NCBI GenBank assembly: GCA_017562135.1
Contig: QEYB01001638.1
Span: 310,001-374,000 of the forward strand
DNA: 64,000 nt
Direction: 5' to 3'
Source: Dipylidium caninum
Taxonomy: Eukaryota; Platyhelminthes; Cestoda; Cyclophyllidea; Dipylidiidae
How positions within the stretch are numbered: the stretch's first letter is position 1; each line of letters opens with the position of its first letter. Position numbers and translations under genes: made by a program. Under the pieces are notes generated by a model that saw only the letters and a program-made list of their open reading frames with translations, had not been told where the DNA came from and did not search any database. This document shows, in pieces, positions 1-18,600 of the stretch.

Positions 1-6193
<6,193 letters not shown>

Positions 6194-9100
6194 TCATGCT
6201 GAACTGGTGGCGTATTCTAAAAAGGAGAAAGTGGTGGAGATCAAGTTTTCGATATCAGAAATGATAACTTTTTGCGCTAGTTACCGCCATTTTATAGGAT
6301 AATGTACAGGTCAAGATAGTTGTAGCATAAGATAATTCAAGCCGACATAGTAGAAAATTAAGGCAAATAAAGACAACCCGTTTTTAACATATGCATTATT
6401 AGTCTTACTCGCAGGGCCCCAGATACGGATCTCGCCGTCATCGTTGACTGAAGCCATCATAGTCGGAATGGCAGGATTCCAGTGGACTCCTGTGACGGCA
6501 GTTTCATTGTTGTTGGCTGCCATAGAGGAATGAATGGGCCTACCACTTTGGGGGCAGCAGGCTCGCCAAATGTGGACGAAACCATCTGAGTGCGTAAAAA
6601 GAATGATCATGCTTGTCGGAATCACGGAAGGCTCCATTATATACGAGAACCAAAATAATAGAGGGATAAGAAAATGAGAGGGAATATGTCAACTCACTCT
6701 CACTTCCACAAGCAATGAAATCTTCATTAAAACCGCAGAAGGTGTAATATAACTTTTGTTGAACTTGGTGATAGCCGTAGAAGCGTTGAATGATCCCGTG
6801 AGATTCTAAATCCCAAAGGATGATTCCCTAAAACAATAATATTCAATGAAAAAATATGTCGTCGCAGACGCAAATACTAGTTGCATTGCACTCAATGCAC
6901 TAATAATTTTTAACCGAGTATCTGAAAAGCGCATGCTGTTCGGAGAACTCTTCCTTAACTATACACAGGATGCTTTATCGGAAGAACGTTTCAGCATATA
7001 TAAAAAAGGGCTTTAAATTGATATGATGAAACAAATAAAACTAGCAGTAGCAAAAACAGTATTAACGCTTGCTGTAAAACACTGTGCAATGCTTATTTCG
7101 TGGTGAAACGCGCGGGCAGTGAAAGATGTCAGAATATCTTGGGGCAAATGTTGACGTCGATACCACAACTCGAAGGCGCAAAAGTTTTTACGATCAATTT
7201 TTCACGAGGTTGTCTAACGGAAAACTTCAGTTATATTACGAAAATTAAAAAACCTGCACCTAAAATGACAACAAAGCACTTGTTCATACGAACTAACCAA
7301 GATGAGCTAATTAGAATGATTATACAGTTCATAAAAATTAAACTTGATTCAGAAGGGTAAAGAGTATTTGTGAGAAATAAATAAAGAACCCACCTTGGAG
7401 TTGAGACCCACGAGGAGACGTTTACATGAGGGTGAAAGCACGATGGATTGAACGGGATGCATTTCCTTAATTAAAGTGGCCTGCTGCAGCAGACTATAGG
7501 CCTGACCCTGTGAGGCCGGCGCTGAGGCGGAGTCAGAAGAAGAGGAGGCTTGCGTCGCACCCGCACCCGCCCCTGCCTCTGTGTTCGTTGAGACCTCTGC
7601 CGTGTCCGAGTCAGCTTCTTGGAGTCCAGAGGCAACAGTTGTCCTTGGCACACACAATATCGGTGTTTCGATCACATGAACATTGAGCCATAGGATATCA
7701 TCGGTTGTGGGGCTTACGGACTCGTGATGGTATGACAATGTCAATCCTGTATAAACCCCTCTAAATCAACTCGGCTGTCTCAATGAGAGCGCTACATGAC
7801 ATCAAATACCTCAAGGTAATGCTGTGTTCGTTGAAAAATAGGAATGTACTATCGTTTTGTTGTCTTTCAAATTCGCAACGAATTTATCAGGAAAAACTTA
7901 TTGACCTCGAATACACCCAACTATTTACTAAGTAGAAAGAAAAGTCAACAAAACCTAAAACTAATCTTAGATAAAGTTCTATGACCCAATCATATGCATA
8001 TAGTACAGGGGGCCACTGCAGTCAGTTTACTTACCCTGCACCGGTGCCCGGCCGCGAAACACTGCCACCAACACTGGCGCTACTGCTACCGGCGCCGCTA
8101 GCATTACCACGGGAGGTAGAAATGCCTGAGATGTTGCCCGATCGCCAGTAGTAGTTTTGCATGATGCTAAGGCAGGGCCGAGGTCATGACTGTGGCAGCG
8201 GCGAGTGAGGCGGGAAGGGATGAAAGAGGTACAGACTCGACGGTGTAGCCAGTGCCGGTGACTCCTGCACCGACTAGACTGGAAACACTGGAGGTGCTTC
8301 CGTCTCGGTTGATGGCTTGAAGTGCAAATCCGGGACTGGTGAGACTGGGCTGTATCTGGACCACCACTTGCTGTGCCAGGCTGCCGGGGTTCCGTGGATC
8401 TGCCCCAAGACCTGAAATGCCTATTTCGTGCTCGGCTAATCACTTTCTTCTAGTTTCACACCTCTCACAGTAATGCTTGTTAGCTAAATGACGCCAGCAG
8501 CTACTATTAGCATTGTGGATTTTTACTCGAGTAAATATGAAGCAGTAACATCAAGTTAATTACCGTTTAAATGAACAGCTCTACGGTTTTCACGCACAAT
8601 TAATTTGACCTTTTCAAGCCTAAATATTAACTTTTTCTCTTCAAAAGAGATGTAAATGCCTCATCAAAGTGCAGTATATCTCAACATATTTTCTTTTTTT
8701 AGAACGCTGCAAACGACGGTGATATCAGAAGTGCAAAGTGGTCAAGTGCATCCGCAATATGAGAAAGGAAAGCTTTACCGACTAAAGATCCAGAGGTACT
8801 GGCAACTTGTGTCTGTTGTCTGCCTATTCCAAGGATACCGAAATTTGAGTCGGAGGTTGTTTGGCGCATGGGAACCACATTGACGCCACTAGGAGCGCCA
8901 GTGGGTGGCGGTGGGGGCGGGGGAGGAAGAGGCGTCAGGGGAACCCCGACGGGAGCCCCTCGACCGCCCGTCCGGGAGGGAAAGAGGGCATTTTGTAGAG
9001 CTACAATGATGGGTGCTACGCTACCACTGCGGGTGGCGGATAACATATCGGTCTCCTGTGGCAAAACAGTCCCACGACTGCCGGCGTTTGTGGCTACCGC

Positions 9101-12100
9101 AGCACCGTCATTTCCAGCGCCCGGCGAGGTGTAACCGAAGCGGAAGATTCGGATACGATACATATGATCAACTATCAGCAGCTGGTCAACTGGTGCAAAT
9201 AGTTGTTCCAGCGCAACAGCAGCCGCGGCGGGAGAGTTCCGCAACGATGAATTGGGGTCCAAATCCGTTGAAGTGTCAGGTGTGAGCCCGGCGGCGAGAG
9301 TGGCCGCTACCATAGCGGCAGCAGGCGGCGGTGGGGGAATAATGGCCACCATACACTGCACACGACAATATTCGTGCGTAAACAGCAACTTACCCTCGTC
9401 TTCAGTATCCTAGAAGAAAGTAATATGGTATCTATTGCGAGTGGGGAAGTGCATTATCACCCTTTCCGTAATATAAATCAACTCTTTAAAAGGAATTCAG
9501 GAATTCTACAATAGAGGGCGACGAAATCATCACACAGGTCTCTTACTTCAAGGACAATATAGGGCATACTCCCACGACAAAGGAATAGTGGCTTACAATG
9601 ATGTAGAAGCAGCCACCCTTAAGGCCACCAAATGCAAGCTTTCGGCTGTCAGCCAAGAAAGTAGCTGTTGTGTAAACATCCTCACTCTTTTCTTGTTTCT
9701 GGCACAATTGACGGCGAGTTGCAACCTCAAAGACCATAATCGGCCCGGGTCGTACTCCACAGCACACTGCAATCCTGACAGAAAAATACCACATTGTCGA
9801 TGATTCGTACAAATAATTACGCTGTTGTCCATAACAGTTAGAGAAAGAGGTAGTGTTACTTAAATCGAAAATACGAATTCGTTAGCACATTTAAGAATCA
9901 AAGGTTCCCCTAAGTCAACTTGCGAGAAAGTTACAACGCCTCAAATGTGTATAAAATAAAATACTCTCCTACGTCCTCAGCATAGCTATACAATGACGAA
10001 TAGAAGTTGACAGTAAAGTGCAGTTGACCAATGTCAGAAGAGGGATTTTTAAGATGAGCCTTAAGGACTTAAAAATTCGCAATGATGCACTTCAGGGAGA
10101 CATGCCTATTCTGATAACGAAACCTGACCAGGCTCCCAGAGGTTTTGATCGCGTTGGAGGGAATGCACAATCCCAAATAGGGCTGCAAATTTATCCATAT
10201 ATGCGCCAAATTATGGACATATAAACAAATCTCCAAACCCACACGTCTCAGGCATCAAAATCACACAATGAATGAAAACTACCGAGCAAGAAAGACTTGC
10301 TACATATAAAATAGACGTGTGAAACAAGTGCTTCGCACACGGTTTGTGTGGTAAACGTTTCACAAAAACACCATAAAGCAAGGAGACATTAGAAGCCTAG
10401 CCTTAGCTGTTTATCAACTCCCATCAACTCAATCCCACCAAAAATTATCAACCCAAGGTTTCCAGAAATAATATTTGACATACTTTAATAGCACCAAAAA
10501 AATGTAATCCCGAGATCATATCATATCTAAGTAAAAATATCCTGTTCAACAGCACCTAGAACATTACTCAGTAACGATTAAATGACGAAAAACAAATCCA
10601 CCGAGGAAGCTCAAAACGTGTCGGATATTGAGAAACTTACTTTTAACTCGTCACTGAGTTCCACAGAAGCACATATCGCATAAAATAAAAGTATAATTCG
10701 CCACAGAAAACGAGTGTCTACTTCCCCTTCCTCAATAGCAAAGTACGCAGAGTAATATTGCAACGCTTATTTCCATTGCAATTAGAACCTTTGCACAAGT
10801 GGTCCCAATAGCGGGAATTTTGCTGTATACAAGATAACTGATACAAATTATGCAAAAGCAGAATATATGGGATTGGTTGTTCTGTGCATTAGTTGCCTAC
10901 GCTTCCGGAAATCGGAACATGCAAAATTTTCTAAAGAGAGCTAAAGACCTTGTAAAATGCAATGCACGTTGCTTCTCGTGTTAACAGCTACGCGCTAAGA
11001 CGAAAACCCCGCAGGGCTATGAAAATAACATAATACCCGTAATCATTCCACCTCTTTTCTCGAACCAGCTACTGAGAACATTTTCAACCAACAACATGAA
11101 TAAACACCACCAAGACCTTGTTACTCGAAGCGTAATAATGTTTAATCTGAAAGTGTCGATTCGTCAGCGGATTGCAAATATTATGGAACAGTACTTTAAT
11201 TTAAAAGGAAACTTCAGTGGAAATTATCATTTCTCTAAAAATAAAAAGAATAAGAGGAAAGAGGCAACTTCGAATCAACATTATGAGTGACTGAAAAGAA
11301 AACAGTCGGAAAGGGAATCAGTCATGAAAGGAAAAAAACTTAAGCAAAACAAACTTTCGTTAACTATACGGTTCTTCATTGAGGCGACGTTAAAAAAGCA
11401 GTCGATGTAAAAAAAGAGATGGAATAAAGAGCAATAATTTTTATAGTTGCACCAAATAGTAATGATCCTAATCGAAGGAAGTAACAGCAAGTAAAAGCAT
11501 TTATAAATACTGCCTCAAAACCGTCCCCTGCCTCAAAACCGTCCCCTGAGTGGTATTTGAGACCAAGGAAGTGCAACCTACTTTTTGGAGTCCGGTGACC
11601 AGCAAATATGACTAACAGAGGCCTCGATTGTGTAGAGAGTCCGCGGGGAATGAATGGTGTGTGTTTCTGGGTCAACTTTCCAAACATCTACATTGGCATC
11701 CTTACCGCCGGTAGCTAGATAATTCCCATCAGGAGAAAAGACACACAAGTGAAGTTCACTCTCTCGGTGTTCAATTTTCTGAACGATGAACACAGGGAAG
11801 TCCTGGCTACAAAAGGAACATAACATTGAAAAACCAGGATCATAGCAATTTTTACCTACCGACATCATTCCGATCAGCCTAACGTGCACAGCCCTTTGGC
11901 CTTTGTAACAGTCTCAGCTATGATTGTCTCAAGCCGTCTCAAATGGGTTGAGCTAATGAAAAAAACTTAGAGGATGCCTTCAGTCTGAAGATCTCTACAT
12001 CTTATTCCAGCATTTGATAGTCAAGTATGCAGGAGAAGAAAGGTATAGTAAATGGGATGAACCCAGAAGAGTAATGCAATCAATTTGTTCTTACTTTTCC

Positions 12101-13369
12101 TAGATATTGACACTTAACGTGTTAATAATAGTTGAAACTGGACAATACTTATTTTGACTTAGAAACCGATACTATATTCAACTAAAGGACTAATATTCTG
12201 CATTGAAAAATGACACCCATATTATCGTGGTTTAAGTACACGTTAATATCATCGGACAACCATTGAGGAAACAATGTATGACACATTTGCCAGGTAATTA
12301 AGCGTATGATGTAAAACCCGCATCACATGATACCTACTTCCACTGATAGAAATCAAGGACCAGGTGCAAATAAATAGGTACGACAAATTTTACATAATCT
12401 TAACAAAGTTGTGCACAAGTATTTGTTATCGTTCGTTACGATACTAACAATCCTAGGCTTGCCACAAAGTACCGAGTTTAACAGACAAAAGACAGTAAAA
12501 CGCAAACATACATGCTGCAGGCGTGGGGTTGCAAGAGCGATATAGATTCTAGGGCATCAGGCCAACAAATTGGCTGTGTGTGGAAAGTGCAGCTGGTGAG
12601 TTGAGATCTAACGGCTTCTGTGACAAGAGTCTCTAGCCTGCCTGGCGGAAGCATCGTCTGTGCCGGCATGAAACGCTGAATACAGTCAACAAGAGCAGAC
12701 CGACTTTCGCCATTTGTCCCGCTCCAACCTCCAGCCTGAGCGTGCAATTCTTCAGGTGTTCGGCACATAAGGCACCTATAAAAGTGTACTCATGATCACA
12801 ACCAAAGACAATGCTCACTGTGCAAGATTCTGTAAGCGTTTCTGATCAGGCTTCAAGGGTGTTATGCGGTACCGAAGAAGAGATAGGGCAGGCACAACCT
12901 CTTCGGCTTCAAGAAGCTCAAGAAACTGCTGCTCTAACAGAAGAAACCGAATATGTGCTAGGTTAGAGGGGTTGTCGATAGTAGGGGCCAGTTCTTCAAT
13001 AGCCTTCTCAGTCTATAATTGAGAGGATCGCAGTTACATGTAGCAAATACGCACTAATGTCATAATATGAAAATACCGCATTCCAATCCCCTGTTAATAT
13101 GGCCGCCCTGAGGTCAGTAGCCGGCTGGGGTTCGAGAACGATGCCTGAGTCTCTTGCCAACTGTTTATATGCGTTGCTTAAGAGTTTCTCATAACATAAT
13201 GGCACACTTACTTGTATCCTTTGTCACACAGGAATTGACCGATTAAGCGAACCATTTCAATATCACGCATGTGCAATGGCTTCGTGCTGACTCCATTGAG
13301 TTTTTCTGCCACAGCACCGGCTTTAACGGCGGGCTGTAGCTCAAATTTTTGTGATGAGGGAACTGACAT
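6194..13369 (-). CDS. WDR26: WDR26/GID7-like protein of the CTLH E3 ligase complex, multi-exon
   Basis: WDR26 is the WD40 scaffold and substrate-recruiting subunit of the CTLH/GID ubiquitin ligase. Exons on the minus strand, 5' to 3': 13369-13212, 13176-13077, 13012-12819, 12775-12512, 11806-11582, 9821-9790, 9766-9597, 9409-8779, 8435-8271, 8166-8035, 7746-7394, 6827-6698, 6585-6409, 6216-6194, giving about 917 aa against 661 in human. The product starts with a LisH motif (EMVRLIGQFLCDKGY), then CTLH-type helices (RFLLLEQQFLELLEAEEVV, MLPPGRLETLV) and WD40 blades (FSPDGNYLATGGKDANVDVW, FNEDFIACGSE, IPTMMASVNDDGEIRIWGPA). Splice phases agree at every junction. The extra length is Ala/Pro/Gly/Ser-rich sequence between blades. 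Weak points are the 9767-9789 junction, the split at 8167-8270, and the last exon; the frame could instead run on to 6311. The family call is very safe. Confidence 0.9.
12776..12818 (-). other. 43-nt mini-intron in WDR26
   Basis: A GT donor (GTGAGC) and a TATAG acceptor bracket 43 nt between the exon ending in ...RLQNLA and the exon starting ...LMCRTPEEL. Removing it joins codon phase 2 to phase 1 and restores an alignment with human WDR26 as I remember it. Confidence 0.85.
13177..13211 (-). other. 35-nt mini-intron in WDR26
   Basis: The donor GTAAGT and acceptor TTAAG are separated by only 35 nt in total. The removal joins the LisH exon (ending GY, phase 2) to the NAYKQLARDSG exon. Reading through would shift the frame. 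Confidence 0.8.
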
Positions 13370-13959
13370 AATATCCGATTATTTTCGGGAGATGACAGCC
13401 AAACTTGAAATTAACGACAAACTTAAGAAATCAGCAATCAGTACAACTTTGAGGGCGTGCGCAATTTACAGCTGATCAGTCAAATGAACGAACACCGAAT
13501 ATATTTGATTTGGCTTAGCTTTTTATAAATTATTAACAAAACGTAATTTATAACTACCATTTTTTTGGATATTATTTATTCTTGAGCCTTTTTTGTGTTC
13601 GTTTTTATTTTCTTACTTGTTGAAGCAGTTAAATGCCTTAACTTTTATGAAGTTTTCCATATTTAACACTGCTTTTTGGACATTTTGTGGGAGTCAACTC
13701 TGTACATCAAATAATATCAGACATCCTTCATACAAAAGGTAACGCAGCGGTACTTTTAGAACTTTATATGAACGCGTACCAAAACGTGGCCACAGAAAGT
13801 AAAACTAAAGGTACAGTTGTGACTGTCAAACCATCGAATTAATATTGCAGTAGTCTCAAGAGCGATATTTTCTCCTACAATCTAGTCTATATTTTCAATT
13901 GCATGCTACTAGAGAAAAAAAATGCAACTGAGTTTACTTTTACTATGGCGAATCTACGT

Positions 13960-14265
13960 AATTATGAAGACTGAGGAATCTCTTAAGACCGACATGGCTG
14001 ATTTAGAACCTTTGTGACCACATGCCTGCTATATCCTACGACTTGGGCTGTGAGCAGACGGCCATCTTCAATTTGCCTCTATGGTTGCTGCCACGCATCC
14101 TCACACCTCTCTTCAACTCTTCTCTCTACCATTTTTCTTTCACCGTCCTATTCCTGTCCTATCAGGTCCTCTTCCTTTTCACTCACATCAGAATCCAGGT
14201 CCTTTCTTTATGACGTCACTTTCGCACGCTTGCGCTAACATCGCAATCCCCTTTATACGTCAACG
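13960..14265 (+). pseudogene. Decayed partial copy of the UBC-domain gene's 3' part
   Basis: Bases 13960-14006 match the coding exon at 18045-18091 with only a few differences (shared words ATGAAGACTGAGGAATCTCT and CCGACATGGCTGATT). From about 14022 the sequence instead follows 19065-19310 at roughly 75-80% by eye (shared GCCTCTATGGTTGCTG, TCTCTTCAACTCT, CCGTCCTATTCCTGT). About 975 bp present between these two blocks downstream is missing here, as is a further stretch of about 60 bp. Same orientation, about 4 kb apart. It looks like a relic of a local duplication followed by internal deletion. It has no usable open frame of its own. Confidence 0.7.
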
Positions 14266-15619
14266 ATGCGTCATTGTGTACACTACGTGATCCACACGAT
14301 GCTTATGCTATTTTGGATTTTTCTATAGTTGGCCAAATGCTTCGTTCGTGGGCCTAACATCTTATCAATACTCAATTTCCCTGGCACCACCAGCGTTATC
14401 TTCATATACCGGTTGCTTACCCATGATCCCCTGTTCAACACACTACCTTGGGTCCTCAGTGTAAACTCTTCAGTATCCAAGCGTCAAATAGTTCGTGTGC
14501 GCACGTGCATTTGTATGTCTTTGTCATTCATTTCACCCGTGGTGTCTCGGCATGCAGTCGCCGTGTAAAGATGTTTTTCACTGTTACCTTCTGCTTCAGA
14601 TATATATGGCTACAAAGCATGTCGTGGCTGCCTATTAATCTAAAAGTATCCAGCCCCCCATGCTGGTCTCAAAAGTATTCAAATCGTGCTTTAGCCCATG
14701 ATAGTTTTGATCCATCCGGCGATCAAGCTTATTTCTTATTGAAGAGTGCCACACTTTCGAGAGTCATTTGCAGGTTATGTTCACTTTCAATGGGTTATGC
14801 ATAAGAATCTTAGCAGGGTGATTTCTTTAATTCTTGCCGTCAGCTATGTTTTCTTTTTATTTTGCGCAAAGTGAATTAACATTTCGTAGCCAATTTTCCT
14901 AGAAAATAGGCAGTACAGGTGTCGTAATTTTTTGCCTTTTGTTTTAATTTTTGCTTACATACACCATCAATGATATTTTGTGCTCTTTCCTTTCATTGGT
15001 CAATGAATACCTTCGGTTTGGGGGCACCACTGGTATGCGTTTGCGCCGGGTCGCCTTATTTTGCCATTGGCTCCGACAATCCTGCCAACCTAATTTCAGC
15101 TTCCAATAACAATGACAACGTTAAATAACGATGAACGGCAGTTGCACAATCTGTCGAATAACACCTGGTATTGCTCGCTACCTGACGTCTTATCATTGCT
15201 TGCGGTTCCCCACTCGAGTATTGTGCGCTTCGAACTTACAGAACTGTTGCACATTTCTTTGTTTTAGTTTTTATTAGTTAATTATCTCCCAGTCCCGTAG
15301 GTGTTACTTTAACAAGCTCGATAATCGTTTTGATTTATTTCCTGGGTTGGCGGTGTTTCGTGCGGTCGCATTCCTGTTTCCGTAGTATTCCATGCACGTC
15401 TCATAGGTTTTTTTTACTAATTATATCGCCTCGATATAACTTGTCTCATGTACGTATATTGCGGTAGTATACGCAAATTTATTAGTGAAGACCACTAATT
15501 AATTCCGAACCCCATACTTGGCACCGTTATTGAGATGATTGACGAATTTGTATAGTGAATTGCCACCCATCCAATGTGAACTTACGTTCTACTGAAAATC
15601 CCCGATATTTTTTTTCAAG
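14266..15619. other. Intergenic DNA between the ghost copy and the UBC gene
   Basis: Mixed-composition sequence with no recognised domain. It must hold the promoter and 5' untranslated region of the plus-strand UBC-domain gene. I see no convincing TATA box or other element. Confidence 0.5.
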
Positions 15620-18600
15620 ATGTCAATTCCGGCAACTCGTACATTTTTCAAGGACCTTCAGCAACTGTACAAAACAATCGAAACGTCGACAGATGGTCAG
15701 GCAACCATCATCGGAATCGATGAGATGTCAGTCCAGGTCTCTCTTCGCCCCAAATTCGGTTGTAATGCGCATGCACATTTCCTTCTGACTGTGAGTTGTT
15801 TATATGCTTTCTCCCACTTTGCACTGCGACACTTTTCAGTGATAAGTTTTTGAAACTCCGGATTTGGTAATGCCGTTTATTTACGCAAATAGTTTTCTTC
15901 TGCAACATTCCTGTCGAATTATGCGACCAATTAAAATAACCTATAATGCAGAAGTAGGTAAAATCGTCCTTATTGTCGTTTGAAGGCATAAGCTAACGCT
16001 TTGTTACCAATTTTTGCACGACATCTGGCACATCTATGATTGTGTGCTCTCAAGATGCTAATAATTTAAAGTCAGTCATAATATGTTCTTTCAATTTGAA
16101 CTGCGGATTATCAATTTAAACTAGCCCTCTAAATATTTAACTGCCAAATGATGTATCTAATTTAAGCGAGAAATGTTTTGGCCATGAATATATGTGGCAT
16201 AGAAATAAAATGGTTTTTTAACTAGCGTAACTATCGCTAGCGACTTCTCGGAAGTCGGAAAAAAACGGCGTATTAAATGTAAGGAAGCCCAACGCTACTT
16301 AATATTCTCGATTATAAAGTGAGTATTATTTGTTAGTGCTATTTTTTTGAAAAATCTGGAATTCGGGACAGTATTGCAATATGTCAATTACTCGTTAGAT
16401 AGAACCCTTATCTCTGGGGTCTAAATAAAATGTTTAACTATATTCCTTTTAGATTAAGTGTTCTTCTGGTTATCCAAGGCTCAGTCCTGATGTAATCTTC
16501 AATTCCCCCATATTTCATCCAAACATTGATATTTTATCTGGTTCGATATGTTTGAGTCTTCTTAACGAGTGGCAAAGGTGGGTGGCTTCTAATCAAAATC
16601 TAACCCAGTCTGACAAAATTCCTAACCGTTCACAAAGGCGAAAAAGAGGATGCTCTGTTAGCATGTTCTCCATAAATCAAACAATTTCACTTAATTTTAA
16701 CATCTAGGACAATTTCGATAGCATATAATTCAAAACACCTGAGAGGATAAAAGCATTTTCTATGTGTTGTGTAAGTACCTTACTAAGCCGTTGCATTTAC
16801 GTTGCACTACTCACCTTTGATATATTGTTTTTCCCTGACAATATTCGTTTTCATTCTCCATGTACAGCTGCCACAGTTTGTTGGACGTTGTTAAGGCAAT
16901 GCTTTACCTAATTGAGCATCCTAATTTCGAATCTGCAAACAATTCCTTCGCGACACTCAATGATCCCTCGGAACTCCCCATGAAGACAGCGCGTCTCTTG
17001 GCCGGTCTGCCTATTGACGGACGCCGATTCGCAGCCAACACGGCTTGGTGCGAATGGGCTCATGCTAATGACTGTCTTCCCACTAATGAAGAGGAAGTAG
17101 AATCTGAGGAAACAACAACGAGAGTGGAAAAGAATGATGGAAGGAAAGAGGACAAAAGGGAAGAAAGTGATGGAAAAGATGACTTGGGGGTTGGTGTTCT
17201 TCCACGTGAAGCCATTAAAATGAATGAGGTCAGATGTGCCAAATATTAATTCAGTGTTTTTGGCATTGCTATATCATGCACTTTTAGTGATGAAACATCA
17301 ACAATCACATTTAACATTAGATCGATAGAACAGGTCTCATCTTGACAGTTTATTCAAACCCGTGTTTATATTCCCGGTAATAAATGCATATTATTGCTTT
17401 CGCAGGAGTTGGACCTTGAGAACTGTGATACATTATCCGTTACCGCATCTGATACCATTCCGTCATTTGCCAAAATTCGCTACTCAATAGGATCAGTGGA
17501 TGAAATCCGAACTTTGCTACCTTACGAACGGAGCTACACTTCATTTGATATTGCGGCTCAACGCATTTTAATATATCAGCCGAACAGGAAAGGAACGACG
17601 TCGATTTACTATTTTCTTGAAGTCTTGGGTGATCAACACCATCTGGCCGAATTAAATGCATACGCTTGTCTATTTATGGGCAATGTCCTGTATGATCAGC
17701 AGGTTGATAAAGAATCCCGTCAGTGCTCTAGCACATGTCCGTGGTATCCTTTTTATAGAAACTCACAATCATACTATACCTACTCGACTTACAGTTCCGA
17801 CTTCTTGCTTGAAAAATTGTTTGAAGTCGACATTCCCGGCAAACAGAATTTGACATCGGACTTTTGTCCGTGGTCGGCGTTAGATGGCAAAGGCACGGTC
17901 GACCTCTTCGGTGGAATGTTCTTTGAGAAAACGAGACATGGCCCGGGATTCACTTGCTTTTTGCACGCCGACGGTAGTAGCAATGACGGAAGTGAAGGAC
18001 TAAGACATTTATTCAGTTGTGGGGAATCTGATAAAGAGGAAGCAATTATGAAGACTGAGGAATCTCTTGACACCGACATGGCTGATTCAGCGAGCGCCAA
18101 TGACATTGACGAAATTATATTAGACTGTATAACGTCACCCGCCGAGGAAAATTTTAGTGATGACGACGAACCAGGCCCTTTGAGTCCAAAAGATTCGTTA
18201 CCACCATCATCCGAAACATTTCGACAGACATATGAACCCAATCCTGCAATGAGAAATTGTACGCTCTGTTGTTACAATTTGGATATGGCAAAGGCGGCAG
18301 TGAACCAAGACTTAGCTCCTATATGGCAGTTGATGTTTCGTCAGACCCGGTGGCCTATTCGATTTGCCCCACAACAAAGTGTTTATCTGACGCTGTCAGG
18401 CATCTGCATTCCGCCTTGGCGTGTTAGTATTGGCCGCCTGGTGGCGGACGTCTGCCACTTTTGCTCCAGTCATCAGGAAACGAAAAACATCGTTCTACTC
18501 GATCCCATGGTAAGCAGGTCATATGCAAAATCTAATGGCCGAATTACTAAGACTCATTTCGAGTGCTAGTGTTTGAGAGAGCGCATCGAATTTTTAAGTG

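Noticed and set aside
11513..11550. Two tandem copies of a unit reading CTGCCTCAAAACCGTCCC
   Set aside because: Only two short copies inside a WDR26 intron; not a CRISPR array or a meaningful satellite.
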